In this document: positions 59,420-64,000 of the stretch, one piece after another
Numbering within the stretch: the stretch's first letter is position 1
Layout of the letters: the number at the start of each line of letters is the position of its first letter
NCBI GenBank assembly: GCA_036783645.1
Contig: DAIPWT010000015.1
Coordinates: 1-64,000 of the forward strand
Source: UBA4732 sp002404095
GTDB taxonomy: Bacteria; Planctomycetota; Planctomycetia; Gemmatales; Gemmataceae
DNA: 64,000 nt
Direction of reading: 5' to 3'
The notes under the pieces: model-generated
What the model was told of the DNA's origin: nothing
Seen by the model: the letters and a program-made list of their open reading frames with translations, nothing else
The model's database searches: none
Position numbers and translations under genes: made by a program

Positions 59420-62047
59420 ACAGGATTTCCACCCAAGTATATCCGCAGCGCCGACCCTTCACGCTCCCGCAGCCGGACGACAATTCGCAATTGTTCGAGG
59501 AACTGCTCCAACGTCTTGCCGCCGAGATTAACCTTTTTCGCCTCGAAGAACGCGCGTACCTGTTGCTCTGATTCCGGCGTGGACAGCCCGACCACCGCCT
59601 CGCACACCCGGCGGATTCCGTTGGGCGGCAATAGACTGTTCAGACGCTCCCAATTGTCCTGCAAGAAAATCCAGGCATGATCGCGCCCGTCCACGCTCAT
59701 CAGCAGCGCCCGCAGCACGAAGGGTGCGTCCTGCGTCCGCACGTCGCCGTTCAGCGTTCGCGCCAGCGTCTTTTCGATCAACTCCGGCCGACGAAATCCT
59801 GCCAGGGCCAGCAAGTACCGCTGCTCGTCCTGCGGCGTTCGTGCCGTGCGGAATCGCTCGGCGAACTCCTCGTACCGCGCCGCGTCGCCGATGTGCGCCA
59901 AAATCGCCACGACCGCCGCGAAAACGTTGGCGTCGAGGGAAGGATCGGCAAACAACTCCGCCGCCCGCGCCTGGAAGCCCGCATCGTCGCCGACTGTGCC
60001 AAACGCGCGAAGCAAGTCGCCGCGCATCTGGCCAGTCAATTCCGATTCGCCGGCGCGCGGCCTCCAGCCGAGTTCCACAACGGCCGGCGTCAAACGGTCG
60101 CGCACCAATGCCGCCAGCCGCCGCCGATCCGCCGGGCCAATGATGCGGTTCAACGTGTGGAAGGCGCCGACCATTACCGACCAGACGTTCTTATCGCGTT
60201 CGCCGCGAAAGTGCGTTGTCAGATCCAAAAACTCCGTGAGCGGCGTAAGACCGGCGAGGACGGCCGCCCATGCGTCGTTGACCAGATTGAAACGCTCGAT
60301 CGCCTCCAGCCGGTCGAGCGCTCCCAACAGCGGCGCCAGCAGGTCCGGCGCGTAGCGAACGCGATAGAAGCCGTGGCCGCCGGCGTTGACCAGTACCGCC
60401 TCGGCGCGGCCCATCTCGTAGGTCACGGCCGCGCCGCCGCTCAGTAACGTCTGCTCTGGCCGGCCCGCCTCGCCTTCGAGAAAGCGCAATTGCACCGGCG
60501 TTCGCCAGACGGGTTCCTCAATCGGTCCCGGTTCGTCCCCTAAATACAGGAAACGCCGCTGCCGCAGCACGACGCGGCCTTCGGTCGTCTTCTCCACGTC
60601 AATCAACGGATATCCCGGATGGAAAATCCAGCCGTCCATGACTTCAGGAATCGGCAATTCCGACGCCTCGCCAAGGGCGCGCCACAGGTCGGCCGTCTCG
60701 GTGTTGCCAAAGGCGTGACGTTCAAGATAACGGCGGACGCCGTCGCGGAAGACGGTTGGCCCGATGTACTGCTCCAACATGCGCAGCACCGACGCCCCCT
60801 TTTCGTAGGTGAGTACGTCGAACATGGCGTCGGCGTCCTTGGGCGCTTCAACGGGGAACTCGATGGGTCGTGTGCTGCGTAAACCGTCCACCGACAAGGC
60901 CGACGACCGCGATACGCCGAACGTCGTCCAGCGGCGCCATTCCGGTTTCCAGGCGTCCACGGCCAACATTTCCATGAACGTGGCGAACGCCTCGTTGAGC
61001 CATAGGCCGTTCCACCAGCTCATCGTCACGAGATCGCCGAACCACATGTGGGCGTTTTCGTGGGCGACCACGTCGGCGACGCGCTCGCGCTCGGCGTGGG
61101 TGGCCGTCGCCTCGTCCACGAGCAGGGCGGTCTCGCGGAAAGTAATGGCGCCGAAGTTCTCCATCGCTCCGGCCGCGAAATCGGGGATGGCGATGAGGTC
61201 GAGCTTGTCGCCGGGATATTTACGACCGTAATACTCCTCATAAAATGCCAGCGAGAAGGCGCCGATGGCTTGACCGAACGCCGCCAACGGCCGCTTGCCC
61301 GGTACGCACCAGACGCGCAACGGCGTTTTTCCAATCATTGTTGGCGCCGTCGCCTCCAACTTTCCGACAATATAAGCCACTAAATACGTGGACATTGGAA
61401 TCGTGTCGGCGAAGCGGACGACCTTCTGAAAAGGGCGGGGAGACCCCGCCCCTACAGCGATTTCCCTCGGTAGGGGCGNNNNNNNNNNGGGGCGGGGTCT
61501 CCCCGCCCTTTTCGGACAGACTGTTCATGGGCTCTTCAACAACGGCCGTATTGGAGACGACTTGCAATTGCGGACTAATAACAATCGTGGAGGAGAAGAC
61601 GGCCTTGAAAGCTGGTTCGTCCCAGCAGGGGAAGGCGCGGCGGGCGTCGGTCGCCTCGAACTGCGTGGCCGCGAGTGTGTGCGGTTCGCCGGCCTGGTCC
61701 TTGTATGAACTACGGTAGAAGCCGCGCAGCTTGTCATTGAGGGCGCCGGTGAACGTCAGCTTGATCCGCCATTCGCCCGGCGTCAGCGGCCGGTCGAAAC
61801 GAAGTCGGCATCGTTCCGTCTCCTCTTCCAACGTCACGACCGCCGGGAAGCGATTGGCCGCCGCGTCCTCGACGGACGCCTCGCTAATGGCTAATTCGGC
61901 GGCGTTGAGGACGATTTCCTCAACGGACTCATGCACCGTCACGGCGATCTCGACGCGGCCGGCGAAAGTCGCGTTGGCCAGGTCCGGTTCCAGGCGCAGG
62001 TCGTAGCGCGAAGGGACGACGGTGCGCGGCAGACGGTAACGGTCCAT
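59416..62047 (-). CDS. pepN: M1-family aminopeptidase N, interrupted by a palindrome and an assembly gap
   Basis: The ATG at 62047 (AGGAG upstream) opens a normal M1 N-terminal domain (RYRLPRTVVPSRYDLRLEPDL). The exopeptidase motif AGAMENFGAITFRE and the zinc motif HENAHMWFGDLVTMSWWNGLWLNEAFA (HENAH plus the downstream Glu) are intact, so catalysis is possible. It removes N-terminal residues from peptides. Between VVEEPMNSLSEK and FQKVVRFADTIPM a palindrome with ten N (61479-61488) is inserted. As written the frame is broken there. With the N replaced by a six-base overlap (GGGGCG) of the flanks, the frame stays open, giving about 21 extra residues. The stop codon comes from another palindrome. 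Confidence 0.85.
61428..61513. repeat. 28-bp palindrome inside the aminopeptidase gene, with assembly gap
   Basis: The left arm 61428-61455 starts GAAAAGGGCGGGG. After a 14-base loop, the right arm 61470-61513 is its complement but split by ten N. The core GTAGGGGCGGGGTCTCC is the same family as 27819-27909. Merging the flanks of the gap on GGGGCG gives an exact 28-bp inverted repeat. Confidence 0.88.
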
Positions 62048-62201
62048 CAAACGGCTCCTGGGGTTGGCGGCGGATACGCGCGTCCGACGATCATTCTACG
62101 GAGTCAAGCATAAGAAACCGGCCGCCGCGCCTATCCATAGAAATAGGGTTAACGCGGTTCCATTCGGTTTCAACCGCGGCGAGGCTCACGGATAATCCGC
62201 A

Positions 62202-62933
62202 ATGTCCTCTTCTGTTCTCGGCAACGCAAATCCGCCGCCGGCCGCTCGCGGCCCGTCGGTCGTCCTGACGCCGCATCTCAACGGCATCGAGCCGGAGTGC
62301 GAGAAGGCTTTGCAGCAACTGGAGCAATCCGGCGTGCGCGTCGTCCGTCGCGCCGGCTGTTCGGCTATCGACGTGGCCCGCAACGAAATGCTCTCCGACG
62401 CTCTGCACGACGGGGCCGAGTCGATGCTGTTCATCGACTCGGACATTGGCTTTGAAGCACAAGACGCCTTGCGACTGCTGGCCCGACCCGAGCCAGTGGT
62501 GTCGGCCGTTTACACCAAGAAGAGCCGGCGCGAGATGGCCAGCATCTTCGCGGACGGAGTGAAGGAGGTGCTATTCGGGCCGGACGCGGCGGCGCCGTAT
62601 CCGCTCAAATACGCGGCGACGGGCTTTCTGCGGCTGCGCGCGGAGGTGCTGCGGCGCATGATTGCGGAGCTGGGTCTGCCGCTGTGCAATACGCATTGGG
62701 GACGCGGCGTGTGGCCGTTCTTCCTGCCGCTGGTCATACCGCAAGGACCGGGCAAATGGCACTACCTGGGCGAGGACTGGGCCTTCAGTCATCGGCTAGC
62801 ACAAATGGGCGTGATCCCGCTGGCCGACACGACCATCCGGCTGTGGCATTGGGGGCGATATGGTTTCGGCTGGGAAGACGCTGGCGACGACGTTAAGCGT
62901 TTCCGTTCCTATAGCTATCGCATCGGCTCATAG
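62202..62933 (+). CDS. GT-A-like glycosyltransferase
   Basis: The predicted protein has 243 residues. GCSAIDVARNEMLSDALHDGAESMLFIDSDIGFEAQDALRLL (two stretches) contains the DSD of the DxD nucleotide-sugar/metal motif, and GEDWAFSHRLAQMG resembles the later ED acid-base motif of family-2-like enzymes. The donor and acceptor are unknown. It is on the plus strand, divergent from the aminopeptidase gene with about 150 bases between. Confidence 0.78.
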   Translation: MSSSVLGNANPPPAARGPSVVLTPHLNGIEPECEKALQQLEQSGVRVVRRAGCSAIDVARNEMLSDALHDGAESMLFIDSDIGFEAQDALRLLARPEPVVSAVYTKKSRREMASIFADGVKEVLFGPDAAAPYPLKYAATGFLRLRAEVLRRMIAELGLPLCNTHWGRGVWPFFLPLVIPQGPGKWHYLGEDWAFSHRLAQMGVIPLADTTIRLWHWGRYGFGWEDAGDDVKRFRSYSYRIGS

Positions 62934-62992
62934 TTCGTTAGAATGGGCGCAAGTAAATTGCATCCGCTTTTATACTCATGGAGGATTCGCAT

Positions 62993-64000
62993 ATGCACGG
63001 CCTGACGCTCCTCGTCGCCCTTCTGCTGTCCGTCGCCCCGGTCGCCGCCGCGGAGCAGCGCTCGCCCGAGGAAAACATCCTTAAACGCACCGGCGTTCGG
63101 GTGGACGCCGATGGCCTGTTGGCGTTCTTCCGCGAACGCACGATCCTCGTTACAGATAAGCAGATCAACAAAATAGTCCGACAGCTTGGCGCCGATGACT
63201 TCGACGAACGCGAAATCGCGTTCAAGGCGTTGGGAAAAATGGGAGTTCATGCGGCTTCATTCCTTCGCGCCGCGAAGAACGACCCCGACAAGGAAATCGC
63301 ACACAGGTCGGAACAACTTTTAAAGGAAATCGCGGCGCCCACGCCGCTGCCGGCCGTGGCCGCGGCCCGGCTGGTGGCCCGCCGCGCTCCGGCCGACGCC
63401 GTAGCCGTTCTGTTGGCTTACCTGCCCTTTGCCGCCGACGGGGCGGTTGAGGACGAAGTACTGGCCGCGCTGCTGGCGTTGACCCCGGACGGCAAGGCGG
63501 ACTCCGCCCTGGCGGCGGCGCTTACCGATCCACTGCCGATCAAGCGCGGCGCCGCCGGTTACGTCCTCGGCCGCAAGGGGGGTAAGGCCGGGAAGGACGA
63601 GACGCGCAAACTTCTGGCCGATGCGGACGCAGGGGTGCGCTGGCAAACGGCCTGCGCCTTGCTGGCCGTCCACGACCGGGCGGCGGTCTCCGTGTTGGTG
63701 GAACTGTTGGCTGACGGCCCGTTTGACACTGCATGGCGATCCGAGGAGGTGCTGCATCGGCTGGCCGGCGACAAGGTTACGACCCTCTGGCTCGACGATT
63801 CTGCGAAGCAGCGGAGCAAGGTCCGCGACGCTTGGGCGGCGTGGTGGAAGGAGAAGGGAGCCGGATTCGATCTAACGGGTTACACGGAGGCGCCGCGGCC
63901 GTTGGGCTACACGCTCGGCGTCGAATACAACACCGGCCGCGTCTGGGAATGTGACATCGACGGCTCGATTCGCTGGGAGATTAAGGATTTGGAAGGGCCG
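62993..64000 (+). CDS. Secreted HEAT-repeat protein, partial at the window end
   Basis: The frame is open from the ATG at 62993 (GGAGG upstream) to the last base, 336 codons without a stop. A signal peptide (LTLLVALLLSVAPVAAAE) is followed by HEAT-like repeats (DEREIAFKALGKMGVHAASFL, GAAGYVLGRKGGKAGKDETRKLLADADAGVRWQTACALLAVHD). At the end, LGVEYNTGRVWECDIDGSIRWEI looks like the first blade of a PQQ/NHL-type propeller. The C-terminus lies beyond the window. Confidence 0.8.
   Translation, partial: MHGLTLLVALLLSVAPVAAAEQRSPEENILKRTGVRVDADGLLAFFRERTILVTDKQINKIVRQLGADDFDEREIAFKALGKMGVHAASFLRAAKNDPDKEIAHRSEQLLKEIAAPTPLPAVAAARLVARRAPADAVAVLLAYLPFAADGAVEDEVLAALLALTPDGKADSALAAALTDPLPIKRGAAGYVLGRKGGKAGKDETRKLLADADAGVRWQTACALLAVHDRAAVSVLVELLADGPFDTAWRSEEVLHRLAGDKVTTLWLDDSAKQRSKVRDAWAAWWKEKGAGFDLTGYTEAPRPLGYTLGVEYNTGRVWECDIDGSIRWEIKDLEGP

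Overview
The window looks like chromosomal DNA from a planctomycete, probably of the Gemmata group. Four things suggest this. There is a roughly 1,000-residue protein of the PSCyt1/DUF1549/DUF1553 type. Several surface proteins carry the planctomycete LEPR-XLL-like N-terminal motif. There is a large set of predicted secreted proteins and lipoproteins of planctomycete type (a P-ring-like lipoprotein, delta-60 and NHL propellers, HEAT and TPR proteins). Toxin-antitoxin pairs and long palindromes are dense. This assignment is inferred from gene content; no rRNA or tRNA gene was seen.

Layout. Positions 1-11.2 kb hold a FlgI-like lipoprotein, smc, a ParE-type toxin-antitoxin pair, a lipoprotein esterase, a PIG-L deacetylase and ftsK. 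Positions 11.4-13.7 kb hold two LEPR-XLL surface-protein ORFs, the first split at an 11-G tract. Positions 13.8-24.5 kb are a leftward run: a cyclase remnant, an ABC ATPase with a membrane partner, MazG, HicBA, a decayed ParE module, a TPR/metallopeptidase protein, purN, and a BlaI/M56-peptidase regulatory pair with a visible promoter-operator. Positions 24.6-31 kb hold a NYN ribonuclease-like protein, a DUF11 protein, SppA and two hypotheticals. Positions 31-39 kb hold the PSCyt/DUF1549/DUF1553 protein, a DUF433 plus PIN-like toxin-antitoxin pair overlapping a putative nuclease gene, and a large zinc metalloprotease.

Positions 39-46 kb form an accessory island. It has a tight four-gene operon around a GHKL-type ATPase (40309-44953), an opposing two-gene unit with a HEPN-like protein, and a frameshifted antitoxin. 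I cannot match the four-gene operon to a named system; it is the best candidate in the window for an undescribed defence or conflict system. Positions 46.4-54.2 kb hold ribF, a Uma2 nuclease gene whose 3' end is duplicated around a VapBC pair, a second LEPR-XLL surface protein split at a 10-C tract, manA, and a polysaccharide-type ABC exporter. Positions 54.6-64 kb hold a 1,541-residue VWA protein with a Gly-rich 21-bp repeat array, an M1 aminopeptidase carrying a palindrome inside its coding sequence, a GT-A-like glycosyltransferase, and a HEAT-repeat protein that runs off the window.

Two structural themes stand out. First, at least a dozen long, near-perfect inverted repeats sit at gene ends or in intergenic gaps, often forming the stop codon. 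One lies inside the aminopeptidase gene, at the only assembly gap (ten N at 61479-61488). Collapsing that gap on its 6-nt overlap gives both a perfect palindrome and an open reading frame. Second, both LEPR-XLL genes that are out of frame are broken at the two longest G/C homopolymers in the window, and each would be repaired by one added base.
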